A stretch of 64,000 nt of DNA from Pseudomonas sp. H1h. GTDB taxonomy: Bacteria; Pseudomonadota; Gammaproteobacteria; Pseudomonadales; Pseudomonadaceae. This document shows, piece after piece, positions 50,650 through 58,589 of this stretch (position 1 is its first letter; the number at the start of each line of letters is the position of its first letter). Under the pieces are notes generated by a model. It was not told the DNA's origin, searched no databases, and was given only the letters and a program-made list of their open reading frames with translations. The position numbers and the translations under genes are program-made. The DNA lies in NCBI RefSeq assembly GCF_000633255.1, contig NZ_AYMJ01000002.1, forward strand, positions 124,001 through 188,000, given 5' to 3'.

Positions 50650-51051
50650 ATGCGCAGATTCAACCGAGGCTTCACCTTGATCGAAATCATGATCGTGATT
50701 GCGATCATCGGGATCATCATCACCATCGCTGCACCGAGCTACACCGAGTACCTGAAAAAGGGCCGTCGCGCCGAGGTGGTCTCGCTGCTCTCGGAGCAGG
50801 CGCAGATCCTTGAACGCTTCTATACCAAGAGCAACGTCTACACCGGCATTACCGGTTTGAGCACGGGCAATGACTTCTACACCATCACCCCGACGATCGC
50901 TGACCAGACCTTCCTGCTGACCGCCACCCGCAAGGCTGGCACGACCATGGCGACCGACAAGTGTGGGGACTTCACCCTGACCAACACCGGCGTCAGAAGC
51001 ATGAACAACGCTACCACCGGGCTGACCACCAAGGATTGCTGGGGCCGCTGA
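50650..51051 (+). CDS. pilE: Minor pilin PilE
   Basis: 133 residues. Leader MRRFNRG before FTLIEIMIVIAIIGIIITIAAPSY, Glu5 present; the C-terminal disulphide pair is CGDFTL and DCWGR. Starts 15 bp after pilY1; no pilY2 gene lies between, unlike PAO1. Last gene of the minor pilin operon. Confidence 0.93.
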   Translation: MRRFNRGFTLIEIMIVIAIIGIIITIAAPSYTEYLKKGRRAEVVSLLSEQAQILERFYTKSNVYTGITGLSTGNDFYTITPTIADQTFLLTATRKAGTTMATDKCGDFTLTNTGVRSMNNATTGLTTKDCWGR

Positions 51052-51108
51052 GGTACTTTCTTTCAGGCGCCTTTTGCGCCCACTGTCTTTTTTACGGTTG
51101 GATCAAAC

Positions 51109-52209
51109 ATGACCAGGCAACAGCAAGTGGTGATTGTCGGTGGCGGGGTGATTGGCCTGCTGACCGCCTACAACCTCGCCTCCGAAGTGCGCAGCGTGGT
51201 GCTGCTGGATCGCTCGAGCGTCGGCCAGGAATCGTCCTGGGCCGGAGGTGGCATCGTTTCCCCGCTGTACCCGTGGCGCTACAGCCCGGCGGTCACCGCG
51301 CTGGCGCATTGGTCTCAGGACTTTTATCCACAGCTCGGCGAGCGATTGTTTGCTGATACCGGCGTTGATCCTGAAGTGCACACCACGGGCCTGTACTGGC
51401 TGGACCTGGACGATGAAGCCGACGCACTGGCCTGGGCCGAACGGGAGCAGCGTCCGCTGCGGGCTGTGGATATCTCGGCGGCACATGACGCCGTCCCGGT
51501 GCTGGGCGGCGGGTTCTCACGGGCGATCTACATGGCTGATGTGGCCAACGTCAGAAACCCACGGCTGGTGAAGTCGCTGAAAGCGGCATTGCAGGCACTG
51601 CCTAACGTGACCCTTCACGAGCAATGCGAGGTCAGCGGGTTTGTCCGTGAAGGCGGGCGCGTGGTTGGCGTTGAGACGTCCAAGGGCCTGATCAACGGCG
51701 ATCAGGTTGTACTGACTGCTGGTGCGTGGAGCGGCGATCTGCTCAAGACGCTCGGCCTGACGCTGCCGGTCGAACCGGTCAAAGGCCAGATGATTCTCTA
51801 CAAATGTGCGGCGGATTTTCTGCCGAGCATGGTTCTGGCCAAGGGGCGTTATGCAATTCCGCGCCGAGACGGGCACATCCTGATCGGCAGTACGCTGGAG
51901 CATGAAGGCTTCGACAAGACGCCGACCGATGTGGCGCTGGAGAGTCTCAAGGCTTCGGCGGTCGAGTTGCTGCCAGCGCTGGCGGATGCCGAGGTGGTGG
52001 GGCATTGGGCCGGTTTGCGCCCGGGTTCGCCGGAGGGGATTCCTTACATCGGGCGAGTGCCGGGCTTTGATGGCCTGTGGCTGAACTGCGGGCATTACCG
52101 CAACGGGCTGGTGCTGGCGCCGGCGTCGTGCCAGTTGTTCGCCGATGTGATGCTGGGGCGCGCGCCGATTATTGATCCTGCGCCGTATGCGCCAGAGGGC
52201 CGCATGTAG
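51109..52209 (+). CDS. thiO: Glycine oxidase / FAD-dependent amine oxidase ThiO
   Basis: 366 residues of the D-amino acid/glycine oxidase family. The FAD Rossmann motif VVIVGGGVIGLLTAYNLA is at the N-terminus and the C-terminal GLRPGSPEGIPYIG and CGHYRNGLVLAP motifs are typical of ThiO, which makes iminoglycine for the thiazole of thiamine. No thiamine genes are nearby here. It corresponds to PAO1 PA4548. Confidence 0.87.
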   Translation: MTRQQQVVIVGGGVIGLLTAYNLASEVRSVVLLDRSSVGQESSWAGGGIVSPLYPWRYSPAVTALAHWSQDFYPQLGERLFADTGVDPEVHTTGLYWLDLDDEADALAWAEREQRPLRAVDISAAHDAVPVLGGGFSRAIYMADVANVRNPRLVKSLKAALQALPNVTLHEQCEVSGFVREGGRVVGVETSKGLINGDQVVLTAGAWSGDLLKTLGLTLPVEPVKGQMILYKCAADFLPSMVLAKGRYAIPRRDGHILIGSTLEHEGFDKTPTDVALESLKASAVELLPALADAEVVGHWAGLRPGSPEGIPYIGRVPGFDGLWLNCGHYRNGLVLAPASCQLFADVMLGRAPIIDPAPYAPEGRM

Positions 52210-52240
52210 TCAGGTATTTCTGTTGAGCCTGGCAGACCGC

Positions 52241-52318
52241 TTTCGCGAGCAGGCTCGCTCCCACATTGGATTTTGTGAACGACAAAGATCAAATGTGGGA
52301 GCGGGCTTGCTCGCGAAG
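52241..52318. repeat. REPIN with arms of different type
   Basis: The left arm (TTCGCGAGCAGGCTCGCTCC, 52241-52260) differs from the right arm TGTGGGAGCGGGCTTGCTCG (from 52294), so this is a mixed pair. It lies between convergent thiO and pilR. Confidence 0.88.
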
Positions 52319-52324
52319 GGGCCC

Positions 52325-53671
52325 TCAATCCAGACCGAGTTTCTTCAGCCGATAACGCATCGACCGAAATGAAAGACTCAACCGCTGCGCCGCCGCCGTG
52401 CGGTTCCAGCGAGTCTCCTCCAGCGCCTGCAGAATCAGCTTGCGCTCGACGTTCTCCAGATAATCCTCAAGGTTGTCGATCTGTGTCAGGTCGGCAATGC
52501 CGCCCTCTACCGCGCAACTGCCTTCGCTCAGGCGCAAGTCTTCGGCCTCGATTATTTGGTTTTCGCACAGCGTGTGCGCACGTTCGAGGACGTTCTCCAG
52601 TTCCCGCACATTCCCCGGAAAGCGGTAACTCTTTAGCGCTTCAAGTGCTTGTGGGTGCAGGCGTGCTGCCAGTTGGCCGCTACCGCTGGCCAGACGCTGG
52701 AGCATATGCGCGGCCAGTACCTCGATGTCGTCGCGCCGTTCGCGCAAGGAAGGCACGCGCAGTTCGATCACGTTCAACCGGTAGTACAGGTCCTGGCGAA
52801 AGCGTTCGGCGGCGACTTCCGCGTCCAGATCCTTGTGGGTTGCGCAAAGAATGCGCACATCGACCACTATTTCCTGCTGGCCGCCAACGCTGCGCACGGC
52901 TTTTTCCTGAATCGCCCGCAGCAGTTTGACTTGCATCGACAGCGGCAGATCCGCCACTTCGTCGAGAAACAGGGTGCCGCCCTGTGCGGCTTGAAACAGG
53001 CCCGGTTTGTCTTCCATGGCGCCGGTGAAGCTGCCTTTGCGATGGCCGAAAAACTCGCTTTCCATCAGCTCCGACGGAATCGCCCCACAGTTGACCGGCA
53101 CGAACGGCTGATTGTTGCGCGGTCCCTGTTCGTGGATCAGCCGCGCGACCAGCTCTTTGCCGCTGCCGGATTCGCCGCTGATGTACACCGGTGCCTGGCT
53201 ACGGGCGAGCTTGTCGATCTGTTTACGCAGGTTGCGCATCGGTTGCGAGTCACCCAGCAGCCGTCGGTCGATCGAGGTGACATTGCCGCCGGCGACAGGC
53301 ATGCGCAGCGCGGTGTTGACCAACTCGCGCAGGCGGGTGAGATCAACCGGTTTGGTGAGGAAGTCGAAGGCTCCGGCCTTCAAGGCGTTGATCGCGGTTT
53401 CCAGGCTGCCGTATGCAGTGATCATCGCCACCGGCACTTGCGGATAGCGTTGCTGGATGTGCTGCACCAGTTCCAGCCCCGTGCCGTCCGGCAGGCGCAT
53501 GTCGGTCAGGCACAGGTCAAACGCATTGCGCTGCAACAGCGCCTGCGCTTCGCCGAGATTGCGTGCACTGAAGGTGTCGAGTTTCATCCGTCCCAGGGTG
53601 ATTTCCAGGAGTTCGCGGATATCCGGCTCGTCGTCGACGATAAGGATTTTTTGCCGTGGGCTCGTGTTCAA
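52325..53671 (-). CDS. pilR: NtrC-type response regulator PilR
   Basis: 448 residues (PAO1 445). A receiver domain with acidic DDEPD and phospho-Asp in LTDMRLPDG near 54; a sigma-54 AAA+ domain with GESGSGKE near 166, GSFTGA (GAFTGA variant, Ser for Ala) and FLDEVADL; a Fis-type helix-turn-helix at the end (NRTAAAQRLSLSFRSMRYRL). It activates sigma-54-dependent pilA transcription. The start is TTG at 53671, overlapping the pilS TGA (TTGA), so the pair is translationally coupled. Confidence 0.94.
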   Translation of the reverse strand: MNTSPRQKILIVDDEPDIRELLEITLGRMKLDTFSARNLGEAQALLQRNAFDLCLTDMRLPDGTGLELVQHIQQRYPQVPVAMITAYGSLETAINALKAGAFDFLTKPVDLTRLRELVNTALRMPVAGGNVTSIDRRLLGDSQPMRNLRKQIDKLARSQAPVYISGESGSGKELVARLIHEQGPRNNQPFVPVNCGAIPSELMESEFFGHRKGSFTGAMEDKPGLFQAAQGGTLFLDEVADLPLSMQVKLLRAIQEKAVRSVGGQQEIVVDVRILCATHKDLDAEVAAERFRQDLYYRLNVIELRVPSLRERRDDIEVLAAHMLQRLASGSGQLAARLHPQALEALKSYRFPGNVRELENVLERAHTLCENQIIEAEDLRLSEGSCAVEGGIADLTQIDNLEDYLENVERKLILQALEETRWNRTAAAQRLSLSFRSMRYRLKKLGLD

Positions 53672-55278
53672 CTTTGTTTCCGTCCGTGAGCAAAGGTGAT
53701 GCGAAAGCAGCCGCCGCCTTGGCGTGGTTTGAAGTCTAGGCGCGCCTGGTTGCTTTCGCACAGCTCACGGGACAGATAAAGCCCAAGGCCGGTGCCTTGG
53801 CTGCTGGTGGTGAAGAACGGTTCGAACAGATGCGGTTGCTGATCCAATGGTACGCCGGGGCCATTGTCCTGGACTTCGAGCACTGCCAGCTGGCTGTCAG
53901 GATCGATGAACAGCGCCAGCCAGACTTCGGCCGGATCGTGCAGCAGGGCGCTGTGGCGCCAGCCATTGCGTAACAGATTGTCGAGAATTTGCGTGAGCTG
54001 GCCAGGGTCCATCAGCGTGACGAAGTCCCCGGAATTGATCCGCAAATGAATCAACTGCCGATCAGTCGCCTGTTCGTGGCTCTCGGCGACGAACTGTTCC
54101 AGCCACGGCTTGAGATCCAGCCGTTGCGGGGCACTCTGCTGGCGACGTGACAGTTGCAGAACGTTTTCGATGACTCGGTTCATGCGCTGGGAGTGGTCTT
54201 GAATGATCTGCGTCAGACGCCGATCCGCGCTGTCGAGTTCCTCGGACTCAGCCAATAGCTGCGCGGCGTGGCTGATAGCGCCCAGCGGATTGCGGATTTC
54301 ATGGGAGATGCCGGCGGTCAGGCGCCCGAGGGCGGCGAGCTTGAGCTGCTGGGCTTGCTGCGCGACCTGCGCCAGATCTTCGAGGAACACCAGGGTTTGC
54401 TGGTTGGGGCTCTGGTCGAGGGCGATGAAGTTCGGTTGCAGCTCCAGGCCGTTGCCGGGAATTTTCAGGCTCTGTGGGCGCAGGGTCGGATTGTTCATCC
54501 ACAACTGCAGGCGATCGACCAGCGCGCTGGAGTAGTCGTCGATCAGATGGCCTTCAAGGTGCGACTGGGACAGCAGGCTTTTGGCGCTGTGGTTGGCCAG
54601 TTGCACCCGGCGTTGTTCGTCGAGCACCAGAATGCCGGTGCGCATGCGTTGCAGGATCAGGGCGTTGAGGGCTTCGAGGCTGATGACTTCGCTGGCGCGC
54701 TGTTCGGCGAGGTGCTCGCTGACTTCCAGACGCCGAACCAGGCCCTGGACCAGCAACGACGCCGCAAAGCACAAGGCACCAAGAGTGCCGGCTTGCAGGT
54801 AGTCATTGGCGCTCAGGGGATGGCTGAAACTCAGCAGGAAGCTTGAACCGACAATTCCGAGCGCGCCGATGGCGGCAATCAACAGGCCGATGCGCCGGCG
54901 TAGCAGGGTGTTGGCAATCGCTACCGAAACAATCAGCAGGTTGCCGATCGCGCTGGCCACCCCACCCGCCGCGTAGAACAAGCCGCACAGCAGCAGGACA
55001 TCCACCAGCGCCAGGCTGAACAGTTGCGCCGGACGCCGGGTGTTCTCCAGAAACACTACCAGCAGGATGTTCAACACCAGATACAACCAGCTGCCGCTGC
55101 GCAGCAGATCGTCGTCGGCCGACGTCAGCAGGCGGTTGTCCATATTGCTGGAGATCAGCAGCACCAGTGTGATGCCGACGCTTAAACGGTAGAGATGATA
55201 AAGGCGCAGCAGGCGCTGGGCCTGTTTGCTGTCGGCGTTGGCGGCCTCAGCGATCACTGGCACCCGGGCCTTGCTCAA
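53668..55278 (-). CDS. pilS: Sensor histidine kinase PilS
   Basis: 536 residues. About six TM helices in the first 190 residues, a PAS-like region, the H-box GISHEIRNPLGAISHAAQLL near 325, N-box LDNLLRNGW and G-boxes DNGPGVP and GTGLGLYLS. PilS senses pilin in the membrane and phosphorylates PilR. The start is uncertain: TTG at 55278 overlaps the upstream small gene by 32 bp, and GTG codons a few residues later are alternatives. Confidence 0.93.
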   Translation of the reverse strand: MSKARVPVIAEAANADSKQAQRLLRLYHLYRLSVGITLVLLISSNMDNRLLTSADDDLLRSGSWLYLVLNILLVVFLENTRRPAQLFSLALVDVLLLCGLFYAAGGVASAIGNLLIVSVAIANTLLRRRIGLLIAAIGALGIVGSSFLLSFSHPLSANDYLQAGTLGALCFAASLLVQGLVRRLEVSEHLAEQRASEVISLEALNALILQRMRTGILVLDEQRRVQLANHSAKSLLSQSHLEGHLIDDYSSALVDRLQLWMNNPTLRPQSLKIPGNGLELQPNFIALDQSPNQQTLVFLEDLAQVAQQAQQLKLAALGRLTAGISHEIRNPLGAISHAAQLLAESEELDSADRRLTQIIQDHSQRMNRVIENVLQLSRRQQSAPQRLDLKPWLEQFVAESHEQATDRQLIHLRINSGDFVTLMDPGQLTQILDNLLRNGWRHSALLHDPAEVWLALFIDPDSQLAVLEVQDNGPGVPLDQQPHLFEPFFTTSSQGTGLGLYLSRELCESNQARLDFKPRQGGGCFRITFAHGRKQS

Positions 55279-55480
55279 GGTGAGCCTGGCTGCAATACCA
55301 CTGTTGCTGAAGGTTCAGGGCGCGGTCGCGGGGCAGGTGCACGCCGCAATGAGCGCAACGCACCATCGGCGCCGCGTCTTGCTCGCGCGGCGGTTGTGCA
55401 GACGAGGCGGGCGCCTTGAATTTGCGCCACAGCCAGACCGCAGCGAAAATCAGGACAATCCAGAACAGTAAACGAAGCAT
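55247..55480 (-). CDS. Small membrane-anchored PP0621-type protein
   Basis: 77 residues. An N-terminal transmembrane helix (LRLLFWIVLIFAAVWLWRKF, 2-21) is followed by a zinc-ribbon-like end with MVRCAHCGVHLPRD and YCSQAHL. This small family is regularly found before pilS in pseudomonads. Function unknown. It overlaps the pilS start, so the two are probably coupled. Confidence 0.85.
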   Translation of the reverse strand: MLRLLFWIVLIFAAVWLWRKFKAPASSAQPPREQDAAPMVRCAHCGVHLPRDRALNLQQQWYCSQAHLEQGPGASDR

Positions 55481-55559
55481 GATGAGCGGCTTTTCGGCTA
55501 ATGATTCGGCAGTTTAGCCAAGGAGCCGGCAGGCGCACAGACTATTAACGCGCAGCCAT

Positions 55560-55590
55560 AAAAAAGGGAGATCCGCAGATCTCCCTTTTT
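55560..55590 (-). terminator. Terminator of bamD
   Basis: AAGGGAGATC and GATCTCCCTT pair around CGCA with A and T runs on both sides, 16 bases from the bamD stop. It works toward the left for bamD and is symmetrical. Confidence 0.93.
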
Positions 55591-55605
55591 GTGCTGCCGG
55601 TGTGA

Positions 55606-56625
55606 TCAGTCGAACACGCCGAAGGTCATGTAGCTGAACCACGAACGGTCGTCGTTGTTGCCGGCCGCTTGGTGTTCTTCTTCGATCACTTCGCCATTGT
55701 CGTCTTTAGGCTTGAGCTCGTTCGGGATCGCGTCTTTGGCGTCCTGGAACTGCTTCTGCACGTCCTGGTTGGCGCGGGTTTCGCCCGGCGGCAGCGGTGG
55801 ACGCGATTCGATCAGGCCCAGAGTGGCCTTGCTCAGCCACGAGCGGTTGTCGGCTTCGGCAACCGAAGGCACGAACTGACCGTCTTTCAGGCTTGGATGG
55901 TTCGGGTAGTTGAGCTTCAGGGTTTCCAGACTGGTGGCAGCCAGTTCGTCCAGGTGCAGACGCTGATAAGCCTCGGTCATTACTGCCAGGCCGTCGCCGA
56001 CCGATGGCGTTTCCTGGAAGTTTTCTACTACGTAACGGCCACGGTTGGCGGCAGCCACGTACGCCTGACGGGTCAGGTAGTAGTCCGCTACGTGGATTTC
56101 GTAGGCCGCCAGCAGGTTGCGCAGGTAAATCATGCGCTGCTTGGCGTCCGGCGCGTAGCGGCTGTTCGGGTAGCGGCTGGTCAGCTGGGCGAACTCGTTG
56201 TACGAGTCGCGAGCGGCGCCCGGGTCACGCTTGGTCATGTCCAGCGGCAGGAAGCGCGCCAGCAGGCCGACGTCCTGGTCGAACGAGGTCAGGCCCTTGA
56301 GGTAGTAGGCGTAGTCCACGTTCGGGTGCTGTGGGTGCAAACGGATAAAACGCTCGGCGGCGGACTTGGCAGCTTCCGGCTCGGAGTTTTTATAGTTGGC
56401 ATAAATCAGTTCAAGCTGTGCCTGATCCGCGTAGCGACCGAACGGATAGCGCGACTCCAGAGCCTTCAGCTTGGCTGTGGCGCTGGTATAGCTGTTGTTG
56501 TCCAGATCGGTCTGAGCCTGCTGGTACAGCTCGGCTTCGCTCAGGTTTTCGTCTACGACTTCCTTCGATGAGCAAGCAGCGGTCAATGCGAGGATGGCGA
56601 TCAGCAGCAGGTGTTTCACTTGCAT
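55606..56625 (-). CDS. bamD: Outer membrane assembly lipoprotein BamD
   Basis: 339 residues. Signal peptide with lipobox LTAAC, Cys18 lipid-modified. Five TPR-type repeats at about 30-245 (the [14 protein letters not shown] and [14 protein letters not shown] motifs) bind BamA and other Bam parts. The C-terminus is extended beyond E. coli BamD by a charged, probably disordered region with [15 protein letters not shown] and a final [11 protein letters not shown]. The ATG at 56625 gives [12 protein letters not shown]; upstream codons precede the signal peptide and are not conserved. Confidence 0.96.
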   Translation of the reverse strand: MQVKHLLLIAILALTAACSSKEVVDENLSEAELYQQAQTDLDNNSYTSATAKLKALESRYPFGRYADQAQLELIYANYKNSEPEAAKSAAERFIRLHPQHPNVDYAYYLKGLTSFDQDVGLLARFLPLDMTKRDPGAARDSYNEFAQLTSRYPNSRYAPDAKQRMIYLRNLLAAYEIHVADYYLTRQAYVAAANRGRYVVENFQETPSVGDGLAVMTEAYQRLHLDELAATSLETLKLNYPNHPSLKDGQFVPSVAEADNRSWLSKATLGLIESRPPLPPGETRANQDVQKQFQDAKDAIPNELKPKDDNGEVIEEEHQAAGNNDDRSWFSYMTFGVFD

Positions 56626-56776
56626 GGCGGCTTGCGTCCCTATGACGGCCGCTGTCTTGGGCGGGGCCGTCCTGTTATGATGAGCGCCCCGTTGAAAAGC
56701 CTCGGGGCAAAAGACGCCGTATTTAACCACAAGCGCGCAGCCGAAACCAAAGGCTGTGCCGACGCCCAGTCAGAGC

Positions 56777-57739
56777 ATGTCCGATAAAATTGAACTTCGC
56801 GCAGAGGTGCCGTCCGATTTGGGCGGCCAACGCCTCGATCAAGTCGCCGCCCAACTCTTCGCTGAGCACTCACGCTCGCGCCTTTCCGCCTGGATCAAAG
56901 AAGGTCGCCTGACTGTGGACGGGGCGGTCATCCGCCCGCGCGACATTGTGCATGGCGGTGCCATCCTTGAGCTGACTGCCGAGCAGGAAGCCCAGGGCGA
57001 GTGGATCGCCCAGGACATCGAACTCGACATCGTCTATGAAGACGTCGACATCCTGGTCATCAACAAGCCTGCGGGCCTGGTGGTGCACCCGGCTGCTGGC
57101 CACGCTGATGGCACCTTGCTCAACGCCTTGTTGCACCACGTGCCGGACATTATCAATGTCCCGCGCGCCGGTATCGTGCATCGTCTGGACAAGGACACCA
57201 CCGGTCTGATGGTGGTAGCCAAGACCATTCAGGCGCAGACCAAGCTGGTTACTCAATTGCAGAGTCGCAGCGTGAGCCGGATCTACGAGTGCATCGTGAT
57301 CGGTGTGGTGACGGCCGGTGGCAAGATCAACGCCCCGATCGGTCGTCACGGCCAGCAGCGCCAGCGCATGGCGGTGATGGAAGGCGGCAAGCCTGCCGTC
57401 AGCCACTACCGCGTGCTGGAGCGTTTCCGTTCGCACACCCATGTGCGGGTGAAACTGGAAACCGGTCGCACCCACCAGATCCGTGTGCACATGTCGCACA
57501 TCAACTTCCCGTTGGTCGGCGATCCGGCGTACGGCGGTCGTTTCCGCATTCCGCCGGCGGCGAACCCGACGATGGTCGAATCGCTCAAGCATTTCCCGCG
57601 TCAGGCCCTGCACGCGCGCTTCCTCGAACTGGATCATCCGACGACCGGTGAGCGCATGAGCTGGGAATCGCCGCTGCCGGAAGACTTCGTCTGGCTGCTG
57701 ACCCTGCTCAAGCAGGATCGCGAGGCATTCATCGGATGA
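56777..57739 (+). CDS. rluD: 23S rRNA pseudouridine synthase RluD
   Basis: 320 residues. Modifies U1911, U1915 and U1917 in helix 69. An S4 RNA-binding domain (about 15-75) is followed by the catalytic motif AGIVHRLDKDTTGLMVVAK, with the active Asp in RLDKDT near 140. The ATG at 56777 gives MSDKIELRAEVP; an alternative GTG upstream adds seven residues. It is divergent from bamD and its stop overlaps pgeF. Confidence 0.96.
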   Translation: MSDKIELRAEVPSDLGGQRLDQVAAQLFAEHSRSRLSAWIKEGRLTVDGAVIRPRDIVHGGAILELTAEQEAQGEWIAQDIELDIVYEDVDILVINKPAGLVVHPAAGHADGTLLNALLHHVPDIINVPRAGIVHRLDKDTTGLMVVAKTIQAQTKLVTQLQSRSVSRIYECIVIGVVTAGGKINAPIGRHGQQRQRMAVMEGGKPAVSHYRVLERFRSHTHVRVKLETGRTHQIRVHMSHINFPLVGDPAYGGRFRIPPAANPTMVESLKHFPRQALHARFLELDHPTTGERMSWESPLPEDFVWLLTLLKQDREAFIG

Positions 57740-58458
57740 ACTGGCTGACGCCGGACTGGCCCGCGCCGGCCAGCGTCAAGGCCTGTGTCACCACCCGCGA
57801 GGGCGGTGTCAGCGAGGCGCCGTTCGACAGCCTCAATCTGGGCGATCATGTTGATGATCGTCCAGAGGCTGTGGCCGAGAATCGCCGGCGTCTGACCGAT
57901 TACTTCTCTATACAGCCTGCCTGGTTGCAGCAAGTGCACGGGATTGCCGTGGCCCATGCTGATCCGGGCGTGGTAGCTACCGCCGACGCCAGTTGGACGG
58001 ACACCCCGGGCGTTGCCTGCGCAGCGATGACGGCAGATTGCTTGCCGGCATTGTTCTGCGATCGTGCAGGCACTCGCGTGGCGGCGGCTCATGCCGGTTG
58101 GCGCGGGTTGGCGGCCGGCGTGCTCGAAGCCACGCTCGACACATTGGATGTTCCCGCTGCAGAAGTACTGGTCTGGCTCGGTCCGGCCATCGGCCCGAAA
58201 GCCTTTGAAGTCGGCCCGGAAGTACGGGAAGTCTTCGTCAATCAACTCGCTGAAGCGGCATCCGCCTTCGTCCCAAGCCACAATGCTGGCAAGTTCATGG
58301 CCGACATCTACCTGCTGGCGCGCCTGCGTCTGGCTGCACGGGGTGTCACTGCTGTTTATGGCGGTGGTTTCTGCACCGTGACCGATCCACGCTTCTTCTC
58401 TTATCGCCGTGCGTCGCGCACCGGCCGTTTCGCCTCCCTGATCTGGCTCACCCTCTAG
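57736..58458 (+). CDS. pgeF: PgeF/YfiH multicopper-like purine nucleoside hydrolase family protein
   Basis: 240 residues. YfiH/PgeF family. Visible metal-site residues: LQQVHG near 70, ADCLPALFCD near 100-110 and AAHAGWRGLAAGV near 117-130. Family members have polyphenol oxidase or purine-nucleosidase activity and, in E. coli, correct misincorporated L-serine in peptidoglycan stems. It overlaps rluD by 4 bp, a common arrangement. Confidence 0.93.
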   Translation: MNWLTPDWPAPASVKACVTTREGGVSEAPFDSLNLGDHVDDRPEAVAENRRRLTDYFSIQPAWLQQVHGIAVAHADPGVVATADASWTDTPGVACAAMTADCLPALFCDRAGTRVAAAHAGWRGLAAGVLEATLDTLDVPAAEVLVWLGPAIGPKAFEVGPEVREVFVNQLAEAASAFVPSHNAGKFMADIYLLARLRLAARGVTAVYGGGFCTVTDPRFFSYRRASRTGRFASLIWLTL

Positions 58459-58488
58459 ACTTGCCTGACCTGAATCAACTCTCCGACG

Positions 58489-58516
58489 CTTGAATCTTCC
58501 AGAATCGACCGCATCT
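58489..58516 (+). promoter_or_regulatory. Sigma-32 (RpoH) promoter of clpB
   Basis: CTTGAA (58489-58494), 14-base spacer and CCGCATCT (58509-58516), differing from the heat-shock consensus CCCCATNT by one base. It lies 74 bases before the clpB start. Confidence 0.82.
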
Positions 58517-58589
58517 ATAGCGGTATCTGGCAGGTTTCTTTATTCAGGATGGTTTTTTAGGTCCGGCCTGCTCAAAAGGAAGGTGACCC

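Noticed and set aside
53668..53671. Frameshift between pilS and pilR
   Set aside because: The 4-base TTGA overlap of a TTG start and TGA stop is a normal coupling arrangement, and PilR length from that start matches the family.
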